Shown: positions 18,554-26,553 of the stretch, piece after piece
Layout of the letters: each line of letters opens with the position of its first letter
How positions within the stretch are numbered: position 1 is the stretch's first letter
From: [Mycobacterium] zoologicum
GTDB taxonomy: Bacteria; Actinomycetota; Actinomycetes; Mycobacteriales; Mycobacteriaceae
NCBI RefSeq assembly: GCF_020172665.1
Contig: NZ_CP083985.1
Coordinates: 393,191 to 457,190 of the forward strand
Length of the DNA: 64,000 bases
Direction of reading: 5' to 3'
Notes under the pieces: generated by a model
What the model saw: the letters and a program-made list of their open reading frames with translations, nothing else
What the model was told of the DNA's origin: nothing
The model's database searches: none
Translations under genes and position numbers: made by a program

Positions 18554-19962
18554 CGTTGATCAAGAAGGTCGGGATCACCGGCGCGGCAGCGGGATTGACC
18601 CTGCTGCTGGCCGGCCCGCCGGCATCGGCGATCACCCCGCCGAGCGTCGACCCGACGGCGCCGCCGCCCAACGGGGCACCCGGTCCGGTGGCGGCGTTCG
18701 AACAGCGCGCCGATTGCGTGAGCTCGGCGCTGTTGCCGGGCACCGACACCGCCGCTGTCACCGCCGGCCAGCGACAACTCGACCTGCCCACGGCCTGGCA
18801 GTTCTCCCGCGGCGACGGCCAAACCGTCGCCGTCATCGACACCGGCGTACGGCCGGGCCCGCGACTGCCCGCGGTGGACGCCGGCGGCGACTACGTCGGT
18901 TCAACCGACGGCCTGACCGACTGCGACGGACACGGAACCCTGGTCGCCGGAGTGGTGGCCGGCCAGCCCGCGCCGGAGGGCCAGGACGGTTTCACCGGGG
19001 TTGCCCCGGGTGCACGGCTTTTGTCGCTGCGCACCGCGTCGGCGACGGTCGCCCCGAGGCTGGCCGGCGACGACCCCCGGGCCACCCGGGTGATCACCGA
19101 CGTCACCGCGTTGTCGCGGGCGATCGTGCACGCCGCCGACCTCGGTGCCCGCGTCATCACCATCTCCGTCACCACCTGCGTGCAGGCCGACCACAACGTC
19201 GACCAGAGCGCCCTGGGCGCCGCGCTGCGCTATGCGGCGGTGGAGAAGGACGCACTCATCGTGGCCGCAGCCGGCGACAGCGGGCAGACCGGATCGGTCG
19301 GCGGCGGCGGAGAGGCCTGCGAGTCCAATCCGCTCACCGATCTGAGCCGACCGCAGGACCCGCGCAACTGGGGCGCCGTCACGTCCCTGTCGGTCCCGTC
19401 CTGGTGGCATCCCTACGTGCTGTCCGTGGGGTCGTTGGCGCCGTCGGGGCAGCCGTCGGCGTTCACCATGGCCGGGCCGTGGGTCGGCGTCGCCGCGCCC
19501 GGTGAGGGCGTGCTGTCGATCAGCAACCGCGAGGACGGCGGCCTGGCCAACGCGCTTCCGGCCAATCAGGGAAAGCTGGTGCCGCTCACCGGAACCGGCT
19601 ACGCCGCGGGCTATGTGGCCGGGGTGGCCGCGCTGGTGCGCAGCCGCTTCCCCGAGATGAACGCCATGCAGGTGGCGCACCGGATCGTCGCCACCGCGCA
19701 CAACTCGGCGCGCGCACCGTCGGGCCTGGTCGGTGCCGGGACGATCGACCCGGTCGCCGCATTGACCTGGGAACTGGCGCCCCCGCAGGACCCGGCCCAC
19801 CCGCCGGTCAAGGTACTCAGCCCGCCACCGGCTCCGCAGCCCGAGGACCCCGCACCGCGGATCGTCGCGCTGGCGGGAACCGCGCTGCTGGCCGGGTTGG
19901 TCGCTGCCGTCGCCACCGGCGCCGCCGCGGCCGCCCGCCGACGAAAGGAAGATCAGCTGTGA
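18550..19962 (+). CDS. mycP3: ESX-3 mycosin MycP3, with catalytic Ser and oxyanion Asn replaced
   Basis: The product is 470 aa: signal peptide (about 1-28), N-terminal Pro-rich extension, subtilisin-like domain (about 70-395), Pro-rich linker and C-terminal membrane anchor (about 438-462) followed by RRRKE. Asp97 (VAVIDTGV) and His128 (DCDGHGTLVAG) of the triad are present. The serine position, normally GTS in GTSYAAGYVSG, reads GTGYAAGYVAG: Gly350, codon GGC at 19597. The oxyanion Asn of the AAAGN motif reads AAAGD: Asp243. The protein is otherwise full length with no frameshift. Mycosins also stabilise the secretion complex, and protease-dead MycP1 and MycP5 are reported to still support secretion, so a structural role is plausible. 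Confidence 0.93.
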   Translation: MTLIKKVGITGAAAGLTLLLAGPPASAITPPSVDPTAPPPNGAPGPVAAFEQRADCVSSALLPGTDTAAVTAGQRQLDLPTAWQFSRGDGQTVAVIDTGVRPGPRLPAVDAGGDYVGSTDGLTDCDGHGTLVAGVVAGQPAPEGQDGFTGVAPGARLLSLRTASATVAPRLAGDDPRATRVITDVTALSRAIVHAADLGARVITISVTTCVQADHNVDQSALGAALRYAAVEKDALIVAAAGDSGQTGSVGGGGEACESNPLTDLSRPQDPRNWGAVTSLSVPSWWHPYVLSVGSLAPSGQPSAFTMAGPWVGVAAPGEGVLSISNREDGGLANALPANQGKLVPLTGTGYAAGYVAGVAALVRSRFPEMNAMQVAHRIVATAHNSARAPSGLVGAGTIDPVAALTWELAPPQDPAHPPVKVLSPPPAPQPEDPAPRIVALAGTALLAGLVAAVATGAAAAARRRKEDQL

Positions 19963-20921
19963 GCCCGAACCGATCCACGATTCCGCTGCCCGGCCCGGCC
20001 CGGATCACCCTGGTGCTGCTGGCTGTGGTGCCCGCGGTGCTGGCCTACCCGTGGCCGACTCCCCGGGATCAGTGGGTGCTCGCGGTGGCGGTGGTGGTGG
20101 CTATCGCACTGCTGAGTTGGTGGCGGGGTCTGCATCTGACCACGATCATCCGGCGCCGGTTGGCCATGTCGCGCACACGCAGTGGCGTGCACACCGACCG
20201 TCGGCCGGGATCCGGTGCGAAAGCCACTGCGGTGCTTCGGATCAAGGCTGAGGCAGGTGGCGACACCGTGCCGCTGTCGCTGATCTCCGGCTACCTGAAC
20301 CGGTACGGGTTGCAGGCCGACTCGGTGCGGGTCACCAGCCGCGGCACCGCCGACACCTGGATCGGGTTGACGTATTCGGCCGCACCGAATCTTGCCGCCC
20401 TGCAGGCCCGGTCATCGAAGATCCCGCTGCAGCAGACCGCAGACGTAGCGGTGCGCCGGCTGGCTGATCACCTTCGCGAGATCGGCTGGGACGCCGCACT
20501 TGTCGCCGCCGAGGACGTTCCCTCACTGATCGACGAAGCGGCGACACAGACCTGGCGCTCGGTGGTCGACGGCGCCGGTGACCATGTCGCCGCCTACCTG
20601 GTCAACGTCGATGCGGCGCTGGCGGACACCCTTGACCGGGTTCGGGCGTCGGCGGTCGAGGAGAACTGGACGGCACTGGAGATCGCCGGAACCGGCGAAC
20701 AGCGGACCATCGCCGCGGCGTGCGCCCTGCGTACCGGCTCGGCCCCCGACGGCGGCGCGCCGCTGGCCGGGCTGGTGCCGCAGCAGGGCGAGCACCGAAC
20801 CGCGCTGCTGAGCCTGCACCCACTGTCGGGCAGCCTGCTCGAAGGCCACACCGCGCTGTCCGCTGATGCACTCGCCGGGTTGCGTTGGCCCGTGGCAGCA
20901 GGTGGCGCATCCACCGGTTAG
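19959..20921 (+). CDS. eccE3: ESX-3 membrane component EccE3
   Basis: The product is 320 aa with two N-terminal membrane helices (about 15-33 and 41-57) and a soluble C-terminal domain, as in EccE. It starts at a GTG overlapping the mycP3 stop. EccE lies at the periphery of the membrane complex. It is the last gene of the ESX-3 operon, and its stop shares four bases (TTAG) with the stop of the convergent hydrolase gene. No strong terminator hairpin is seen at the junction. Confidence 0.94.
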   Translation: MSPNRSTIPLPGPARITLVLLAVVPAVLAYPWPTPRDQWVLAVAVVVAIALLSWWRGLHLTTIIRRRLAMSRTRSGVHTDRRPGSGAKATAVLRIKAEAGGDTVPLSLISGYLNRYGLQADSVRVTSRGTADTWIGLTYSAAPNLAALQARSSKIPLQQTADVAVRRLADHLREIGWDAALVAAEDVPSLIDEAATQTWRSVVDGAGDHVAAYLVNVDAALADTLDRVRASAVEENWTALEIAGTGEQRTIAAACALRTGSAPDGGAPLAGLVPQQGEHRTALLSLHPLSGSLLEGHTALSADALAGLRWPVAAGGASTG

Positions 20922-22111
20922 AACATGTACTCCCGTAGGAACGCTGTCATCCGGCGCAGGTAAGCCGGCTGGCTGACGTGCAGCACATGGTTTCCCGGAA
21001 ACCAGTGCAGCGCACAGTGATCCCAGTGTTCCCACAGCATCTCGGCCTGCTCGGGCGGGGCCAGCCGGTCACCCAGACCGGTGATGATCAGCCGTCGGTC
21101 CTTGGCCACCAGCGGTGGGTAGTTCAGCGGAGAGTGGAAGGCCGTCGACGTGGCGAATTCGTCGTGCGGAATCCGGCCCATCCGCTGGCCGGCGTGCAGC
21201 AGCAGATTGGCCGGAAACCAGTCCCTGATCTCTGACTCGACCGAGACCACCGGAACATTGGGGATCACCGCCTGCAGGCGGGGTTCGACGGCGGCCAGCA
21301 GAGCGCTGGTGTAGCCGCCGAGTGACAGCCCGGTCAACGCCACCCGGTCCACTCCGGTGAACTCCAGATAGTCGACCACCGAACGGAAGTCGTGCACGGC
21401 CTGGGCCATCGCCTCGGCGAATCCCGACATGCCGTGCGAGAAGTAGCCGAATCCGCTGAACGGAGAGTGCTTCTCGGCGCGGCGGCCGTGGAACGGAAGG
21501 GTGAACAACACCACGTCGTAGCCTGACCGGAAAAACCACGGCAGCGAGAAGAACAGCCCGTTGAACAGGTACGGCGATCCCATGAACCCGTGGATAACGC
21601 ACAGGGTGGGCCGCGGGCCGTCGTCGTGGCGCCAATGCTGGAACCGGGCGGTGTTGTTGCGGCCCAGGGCCCGCCAGGTGTCGCGCATGGCCGGGTTGAC
21701 CGCCTCGAAACCACTGGTGAAAGAGACGTTCTCGACGGTCCCGCGGGCGATCCGTTCCGCCAGCGGATTGGCCCGCCGTGAGGAGATCCGCGGCAGCGCC
21801 GCCGGTGCGGGAAAGGAGCGGGCCGGGTCGCGGAGGGCGGCCAACTCGGCGTAGAACTGCAACTGCTCGCGCTCCAGGTCGGACTGGCCGCGGCCGGCCA
21901 CGGTGGTCACCACCGCGGGCATCATGGCAGCCGCCACCAATGATGCGACCATGGTGCGCAGGCCCAGATCGGCGAACGCCGAGGTGTCGACGATCATCTT
22001 CTCCCGCAACGACAACTCGCTGCGGTCCGGCAGGCCGCGCTCATCGGCATCGGCACTGGGGACATCGGGGACCGGGAGGGGCGGATTGATCGGGTTGGCG
22101 TCAGAGGTCAC
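20918..22111 (-). CDS. alpha/beta hydrolase family protein, Rv0293c-like
   Basis: The product is 397 aa from the GTG at 22111, which has GAAAGGCCGGAG before it; a longer frame exists upstream but is Arg-rich and unlikely. The fold shows CVIHGFMGSPYLFNGLFF (about 178-195), a nucleophile elbow ALTGLSLGGYTSALL (Ser in GLSLGG, about residue 262), an acid region ITGLGDRLAPPEQ and a C-terminal His in WFPGNHVLHVSQ. M. tuberculosis has the same gene after eccE3 in the same orientation. The substrate is unknown; it may act on lipids or esters. It ends the operon that starts with bluB. Confidence 0.85.
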   Translation of the reverse strand: MTSDANPINPPLPVPDVPSADADERGLPDRSELSLREKMIVDTSAFADLGLRTMVASLVAAAMMPAVVTTVAGRGQSDLEREQLQFYAELAALRDPARSFPAPAALPRISSRRANPLAERIARGTVENVSFTSGFEAVNPAMRDTWRALGRNNTARFQHWRHDDGPRPTLCVIHGFMGSPYLFNGLFFSLPWFFRSGYDVVLFTLPFHGRRAEKHSPFSGFGYFSHGMSGFAEAMAQAVHDFRSVVDYLEFTGVDRVALTGLSLGGYTSALLAAVEPRLQAVIPNVPVVSVESEIRDWFPANLLLHAGQRMGRIPHDEFATSTAFHSPLNYPPLVAKDRRLIITGLGDRLAPPEQAEMLWEHWDHCALHWFPGNHVLHVSQPAYLRRMTAFLREYMF

Positions 22112-22137
22112 GTTCTCCGGCCTTTCTCGGATGCGCG

Positions 22138-23037
22138 TCAATCGGATGGTAGCGCGAGAGCGAACAGCCGAGCGGCGTTGTCGTGCAGTGCGCCGCGCAG
22201 CCATTTCTCGTCGACGCCCGGAAGTCCGGTGACCGCCCGCAGCGCGTCGAGGTAGCCGTACGGGATGTTCGGGAAGTCGCTGCCGAACACGATCCGCTCA
22301 CCAGCCGCCCGCAGTCGCGGCTCGTGTTCGGCCGGAAACGGCATACTTTCGTCGATGAACGCGGTGAACGCCATGGTGGTGTCCAGGTGCACTGCCTGCG
22401 AATCCAGGCACATGTCGAGGAATTCGCCGTACTCCGGCATGCCCATGTGGGCGATGATCAGCCTCAGTCGCGGATGGCGGCGCAGCAGTCGCCGGATGGG
22501 CTCGGGGCCGGTGAACCGTCCGGGCTGCGGCCCGGAGCCGCAGTGGATGACCACCGGGGTACCGGAATCCGCGATGGCTGCCCAGACTCCTTCGAGTAGA
22601 GGATCGTTCGGGTCGTAGTCGCCGACCTGAATGTGCGCCTTGAAGACCCGCGTTCCGGCATCGATGGCCGCGGACACGTAGTCCGGTGCGCCGAGTTCGG
22701 GATAGAACGTCGCGGTTGACAGGCAATCCGGTGTCTGCGAAGCGAATTGGGCTGCCCACTGGTTGAGCCACGCCGCCATGTCCGGTTTGTGCGGATATAC
22801 CAGCGAGGTGAATCGGCGTACGCCGAAGGCCCGTAGCGTCTCGACCCGGTGGGCCTCATCGGTGCGGTAGGTGATCGGCCAGGGGCGCCCCACCAGAGGC
22901 CCCGCCGAGTCGAAGTAGTTCCACACCTTGTCCATCACCGACTTCGGCATGAAATGGGTGTGGACGTCGATGATGCCCGGCAGCCCCAGCTCCGACCAGA
23001 TCCGGCGGACGGCATCGGCTTCGTCGGTGTCGGTCAC
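22138..23037 (-). CDS. amidohydrolase-2 family metal-dependent hydrolase
   Basis: The product is 299 aa. The N-terminal metal motif is IIDVHTHF (about residues 22-29). A Lys/His pair follows in RVFKAHIQVGDYDPND, with further metal-site candidates in PVVIHCGSG and LIIAHMGMPEYGEF. The C-terminal IVFGSDFPNIPYGY carries the conserved Asp. This is the ACMS decarboxylase/TIM-barrel hydrolase group (PF04909); the substrate is unknown. The GTG start overlaps the bluB stop by four bases, so it is coupled to bluB. Confidence 0.85.
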   Translation of the reverse strand: MTDTDEADAVRRIWSELGLPGIIDVHTHFMPKSVMDKVWNYFDSAGPLVGRPWPITYRTDEAHRVETLRAFGVRRFTSLVYPHKPDMAAWLNQWAAQFASQTPDCLSTATFYPELGAPDYVSAAIDAGTRVFKAHIQVGDYDPNDPLLEGVWAAIADSGTPVVIHCGSGPQPGRFTGPEPIRRLLRRHPRLRLIIAHMGMPEYGEFLDMCLDSQAVHLDTTMAFTAFIDESMPFPAEHEPRLRAAGERIVFGSDFPNIPYGYLDALRAVTGLPGVDEKWLRGALHDNAARLFALALPSD

Positions 23038-23684
23038 CGCAGATCCCAGCTGTTCTCGGACACGAACTCACTCAACGGCCGACGATAGGCCCAGTCATCG
23101 AGCTCCAAAGCCGGGCGATCCGGAAACTCCGGAACCGGGCCCAGGCACAGGATCGCCACCGGCTCGGCGTCGGCGGGCATGGCCAACAGCTGTGCCAGTG
23201 GCTGCGGCTCGAACAGCGACACCCACCCCATGCCCAAACCTTCTGCGCGGGCGGCCAGCCACAGGTTCTGAATGGCGCACGACACCGATGCCAGATCCAT
23301 CTGCGGCAGCGTGCGCCGGCCGAAGATGTGGGCCTGCCGGCCCTCGGCCAGCGCCACCACGAAAAGTTCGGCGCAGTCCCGGATGCCCTCCACCTTCAGC
23401 GCCAGGAACTCCTGCTCGCGTTCACCGAGCGCGTGTGCGGTACGCAGACGCTCCTCATCGACCAGGGTGTGAATACGTTGCCGCAGAACGTCATCGGTGA
23501 TACGCACGAAGCGCCACGGCTGCATCAGGCCCACGCTCGGCGCCGCGTGTGCGGCCGTCAACAGCCGGGCCAGCACATCCGGATCGACGGTGCTGCCCGC
23601 AACGAACCGGCGCATGTCGCGCCGTTCGGCGATGACCCGGTACACGGCTTGGCGCTCCTGGGTGGTGAACGATAGATCAGGCAC
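23034..23684 (-). CDS. bluB: BluB-like 5,6-dimethylbenzimidazole synthase / nitroreductase-fold flavoprotein
   Basis: The product is 216 aa. RRDMRRFVAGSTVDPDVL (about 20-37), HAAPSVGLMQPWRFVRI (about 45-61) and the LPQMDLASVSCAIQNLWLAARAEGLGMGWVSLF block (split here by reading, about 120-152) match BluB and Rv0306. BluB uses reduced FMN and oxygen to fragment the flavin into the lower ligand of vitamin B12. It heads a three-gene leftward operon. Only 37 nt separate it from the divergent gene at 23722, too short for a cobalamin riboswitch. Confidence 0.85.
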   Translation of the reverse strand: MPDLSFTTQERQAVYRVIAERRDMRRFVAGSTVDPDVLARLLTAAHAAPSVGLMQPWRFVRITDDVLRQRIHTLVDEERLRTAHALGEREQEFLALKVEGIRDCAELFVVALAEGRQAHIFGRRTLPQMDLASVSCAIQNLWLAARAEGLGMGWVSLFEPQPLAQLLAMPADAEPVAILCLGPVPEFPDRPALELDDWAYRRPLSEFVSENSWDLR

Positions 23685-23721
23685 GGAATCATGGTAGGAG
23701 CCTCACGAAGGGACACCGGAG

Positions 23722-24060
23722 ATGAAACGGTCCGAACTACTCGACTATCTGCCCACCGATTCGTCCGGGAGCGTCGTCTATGGGGAACCGCTGCAGACCC
23801 CCGACGGCGCCACGGTGATCACCGCCACCCGGGTGCGCGCCACCGGCCGCGACGGCTCCGGGGTGAGCGCCTCGCCGGCCGGTGCGCTGGTGATCCGTGG
23901 TGACCGGACCGAATGGGTGCCCGCGGTCAAGGTCGACCGGATCGGGTTGATGGGCGTGCTCACCGGGCTGTTGTCCGCGGTGATCGTCTGCCTGGCGGTG
24001 CTGCGGCGCCCGCCGTGGCCGGACCTGCGGGTCACCGTTGACGCGCACCGTGGCGAGTGA
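23722..24060 (+). CDS. hypothetical single-pass membrane protein
   Basis: The product is 112 aa. The first 70 residues are soluble, with GEPLQTPDGATVITATRVRA and a SPAGALVIRGDRTEWVPAVK block, faintly like the GerW/YtfJ fold. One membrane helix follows (about 75-93, GVLTGLLSAVIVCLAVLRR). GAAGGGACACCGGAG precedes the ATG. It is divergent from bluB and adjoins the PAP2 gene, with which it probably forms an operon. Function unknown. Confidence 0.65.
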   Translation: MKRSELLDYLPTDSSGSVVYGEPLQTPDGATVITATRVRATGRDGSGVSASPAGALVIRGDRTEWVPAVKVDRIGLMGVLTGLLSAVIVCLAVLRRPPWPDLRVTVDAHRGE

Positions 24061-24064
24061 GGCG

Positions 24065-24742
24065 ATGACGTCCTCGCGGGTACGGCGGTGGGCGCTGATC
24101 TCTGGTGCGGCCGCCGTGGCGATCTTTGTCCTGGCGCTGCTGGGCTACCGGCAGCACTGGATCGTGCCGTACACCGTCGACAACTTCGCGTCGGACGTCA
24201 GCCACGACCTCGGCATCGAATACCCGGCCTGGGTGTGGTTCTGGGACGGGGTGTCCACGGTCTTCGCGCCGCCGGTGTTCCGGGTGCTGGCCATGGTGGC
24301 GGCCATTGTCGCGGTGATCCGGCACCGGTTGCGGACGGCGCTGTTTCTACTGGTGACGGTCGAGGCGACCGGCCTGCTCACGCAGGTGGCCAAGGACGCC
24401 GTGGACCGGCGGCGCCCAACCACCGCGCTGGTGGAGGCGACGTCGTCGTCGTTTCCGTCCGGGCACGCGCTCGGGGCGATGGTAGGGGTCGGTGCGCTGC
24501 TGGTGGTGGCGTTGCCGTTGCTGCGCCGCCGCGCACGGTTGGCCGCGGTGTGCGCCGGCGTGCTGGCGGTGGCCGGGGTGGGTGCCTCGCGGGTGTCGCT
24601 CAGCGTGCACTACCCCTCGGACGTGCTGGCGGGGTGGGCACTGGGCTGGGCGTATGTGTGCGGGTGGGCGGTGCTGCTGCAGCCGTGGATCGACCGGGTT
24701 GACCCGGTGGGGCCCACACCGCAGGATGATCTTGATGACTAG
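24065..24742 (+). CDS. PAP2-family membrane phosphatase, Rv0308-like
   Basis: The product is 225 aa from the ATG at 24065; in-frame GTG 24050 and TTG 24038 starts would add a few residues. The three PAP2 motifs are complete: KDAVDRRRP, the FPSGH loop and SRVSLSVHYPSDVLAG. Five to six membrane helices surround them. Such enzymes dephosphorylate lipid phosphates such as undecaprenyl or phosphatidate phosphates on the outer face of the membrane. The stop region overlaps the next gene's start, so the two are coupled. Confidence 0.88.
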   Translation: MTSSRVRRWALISGAAAVAIFVLALLGYRQHWIVPYTVDNFASDVSHDLGIEYPAWVWFWDGVSTVFAPPVFRVLAMVAAIVAVIRHRLRTALFLLVTVEATGLLTQVAKDAVDRRRPTTALVEATSSSFPSGHALGAMVGVGALLVVALPLLRRRARLAAVCAGVLAVAGVGASRVSLSVHYPSDVLAGWALGWAYVCGWAVLLQPWIDRVDPVGPTPQDDLDD

Positions 24743-24971
24743 TGGCAATGCGGACCCGGTGGGGGCCCTCGTCTGCTCCCGCAAGGGCTGCAGCGCCGAC
24801 GCGACCTTCGGCATGCTGTGGAACAACCCCAAACTGCACACCCCCGAGCGCCGCAAGGTCTGGCTGACCTGCCCCGAGCACCGGGAGTACTTCCGCGAGT
24901 ACCTGTCGACGCGAGGACTGCTCAGGAGTGAGGCGCCGGTCGAGGCGTTGGAGCGCCGCGCGGAGCCGTGA
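24735..24971 (+). CDS. small Cys/His-rich protein, possible zinc-binding
   Basis: The product is 78 aa from the ATG at 24735 (an ATG at 24726 is also in frame). Cysteines are placed as CSRKGC (about residues 12-17) and TCPEH (about 43-47), which could coordinate a zinc ion. The motif LWNNPKLHTPERRKVWL is distinctive. It overlaps the end of the PAP2 gene by eight bases. Homologues of unknown function are frequent in mycobacteria. I do not assign a role. Confidence 0.65.
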   Translation: MTSGNADPVGALVCSRKGCSADATFGMLWNNPKLHTPERRKVWLTCPEHREYFREYLSTRGLLRSEAPVEALERRAEP

Positions 24972-25035
24972 AACCCCGGCACGCCGTCACCCCGCGGTGT
25001 TTGAATCGGCTCCGGGATGCGCCGATGATGAGGGG

Positions 25036-25692
25036 ATGCGTCGAGTCCTGAGCCTGTTCTGCATCGCGGTGTGTGCCGTCGGGACCACCCTGACCGCGGC
25101 GCCGGGCGCACAAGCCGACACCAACCCGTGGTTCGCCCCCAACGTGGGCAACGCCAGCCAGGTGATTTCCGTCGTCGGCGTGGGTGGTTCGGACGCCAAG
25201 ATGGACGTCTATCAGCGCAGCGCCTCGGGATGGCAGCCGGTGGCCGCCGGAATCCCCACCCACGTGGGCTCGGCCGGGATGGCGCCGAAGGCCAAGAGCG
25301 GCTACCCCGCCACCCCGATGGGTGTCTTCACCCTGCCTTATGCGTTCGGCACGGCCCCGAATCCCGGTGGGGGACTGCAATATGTGCAGGTCGGTCCGGA
25401 TCACTGGTGGGACGGCGACGGCAACAGCCCGACCTTCAACACCATGCAGGTCTGCAAACGCGCGCAGTGCAAGTTCGATACCAGCGAGAGCGAGAACCTC
25501 GAGATCCCGCAGTACAAGCACGCGGTCGTGATGGGCGTCAACACCGCCCGCAACCCCGGCGACGGCGGGGCGTTCTTCTTTCACACCACCGACGGCGGTC
25601 CGACCGCGGGATGCGTGGCCATCGACGACGCCAAGCTGGTGCAGGTCATCCAGTGGTTGCGCCCCGGCGCGGTGATGGCGATCGCCCAGTGA
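25036..25692 (+). CDS. exported L,D-transpeptidase catalytic (YkuD) domain protein, Rv0309-like
   Basis: The product is 218 aa with a signal peptide (about 1-27, ending GAQA). The YkuD features are SGYPATPMGVFTL and the C-terminal FFHTTDGGPTAGCVAI, with catalytic Cys in TAGC preceded by the conserved His. Classic L,D-transpeptidases have HxxxxxxSxGC; here Thr replaces the Ser, as in Rv0309-type proteins. It should act on cell-wall peptidoglycan or a related substrate. The start has GAGGGG a few bases before it. It converges on the DUF732 gene 10 nt away. Confidence 0.85.
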   Translation: MRRVLSLFCIAVCAVGTTLTAAPGAQADTNPWFAPNVGNASQVISVVGVGGSDAKMDVYQRSASGWQPVAAGIPTHVGSAGMAPKAKSGYPATPMGVFTLPYAFGTAPNPGGGLQYVQVGPDHWWDGDGNSPTFNTMQVCKRAQCKFDTSESENLEIPQYKHAVVMGVNTARNPGDGGAFFFHTTDGGPTAGCVAIDDAKLVQVIQWLRPGAVMAIAQ

Positions 25693-25702
25693 CCGCGGCG
25701 GG

Positions 25703-26008
25703 TCAGTCCTGCTCGGCGCAGTAGACCGCTCTGGCGATGCTGACGAACTGATGCGCCGTGGCCAGTGTCAGGCTGGGGTTGGCGTTCTTGACGCCCTTGG
25801 CCGCCTGCTTGGGGTTGTGGCCCGCGACGAGATAGTCGCAGACGCTGTGTGCGCCGGCCACGGCATCGGCCGCGTCCGGGTAGGAGATCCCGGCGCGGTC
25901 GAGTGCGCCGAGGAAATTGCCGTCCACGGTGTCCGCGGACGCCGGTGCGGCCAGGCCCAGCGCGGCGGCCACCCCGACGGCGGCGTAGGCGAGCGTGCGA
26001 CGTGTCAT
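25703..26008 (-). CDS. secreted DUF732 protein
   Basis: The product is 101 aa with a signal peptide (MTRRTLAYAAVGVAAALGLA, ending ASA). The mature domain contains FLGALDRAGISYPDAADAV, VCDYLVAGHNP and a final AVYCAEQD; the two cysteines likely pair. DUF732 is a small mycobacterial exported domain of unknown function. GGGAGG lies before the ATG at 26008; a second in-frame ATG at 26023 overlaps the previous gene's stop. It is the second gene of a DUF732 tandem. Confidence 0.85.
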   Translation of the reverse strand: MTRRTLAYAAVGVAAALGLAAPASADTVDGNFLGALDRAGISYPDAADAVAGAHSVCDYLVAGHNPKQAAKGVKNANPSLTLATAHQFVSIARAVYCAEQD

Positions 26009-26019
26009 CGCGTCCTCCC

Positions 26020-26328
26020 TCATCCCGTCGCCAGTTCGGGGCAGTAGGCGGCTTGGGCGTACGTCACGAACTTGGCGGTCTTCTTCGGCGATAGGGCCCG
26101 GTTGGAGATCTGCAGGGCCCGCGCGGCGCCGTCGACGCGGTGCCCTCCCGCCAGGTAGTCGCAGACCTCATGTGCGACGCCGATCGCGTCCTGGGGACTG
26201 GTGTATTCGATGCCGGCTTCATCGACGGCGCTGATGAAGAACGTGTCCGTGTCGGTCTCGGCGTGCGCGGGCGCGGCGAAGGCCAACAGGCAGCTGACGC
26301 CCAGCGTGGCCACAAGTGTGTGTTTCAC
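26020..26328 (-). CDS. secreted DUF732 protein, tandem paralogue
   Basis: The product is 102 aa with a signal peptide (about 1-23, ending AHA). The mature domain has FFISAVDEAGIEYTSPQDAI, VCDYLAGGHRV and AAYCPELATG, parallel to the next gene, with both cysteines conserved. The pair arose by tandem duplication and has diverged strongly. It is likely expressed as one unit with the downstream copy. Confidence 0.85.
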   Translation of the reverse strand: MKHTLVATLGVSCLLAFAAPAHAETDTDTFFISAVDEAGIEYTSPQDAIGVAHEVCDYLAGGHRVDGAARALQISNRALSPKKTAKFVTYAQAAYCPELATG

Positions 26329-26457
26329 AGTGCACTCAGCATCGCTGGTCTGAATTAACCGCCCGCGCCGTCAAGGTGAATGGCCGATGAACACGAGCTG
26401 TCAGGTTTCCTGTGAATGCGCACAGCTTGTGGCCAGGTACTCAACAGTTCATTAACC

Positions 26458-26473
26458 GGTCATTCAAATGACC
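26458..26473 (+). promoter_or_regulatory. perfect 16-bp palindrome upstream of the PPE pair
   Basis: GGTCATT-CA-AATGACC has seven-base arms. It lies 81 nt before the first PPE gene in a 225-nt non-coding gap between the divergent DUF732 and PPE genes. A regulator binding site is likely; no regulator is identified. Confidence 0.45.
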
Positions 26474-26553
26474 ACGCACTCGTAACCTTCAGTTCACCAT
26501 CGCCCCGTTTGGTGAGATCGGCGTCGACTGTCGGCGCTGATCGAGGAGATGTG

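Noticed and set aside
18550..19962. MycP3 as a pseudogene
   Set aside because: The frame is uninterrupted from signal peptide to membrane anchor and keeps its coupling overlaps with eccD3 and eccE3, so only the active site appears lost.
23685..23721. Cobalamin riboswitch upstream of bluB
   Set aside because: Only 37 nt separate the divergent genes, far too short for a cobalamin riboswitch, and no B12 box is seen.
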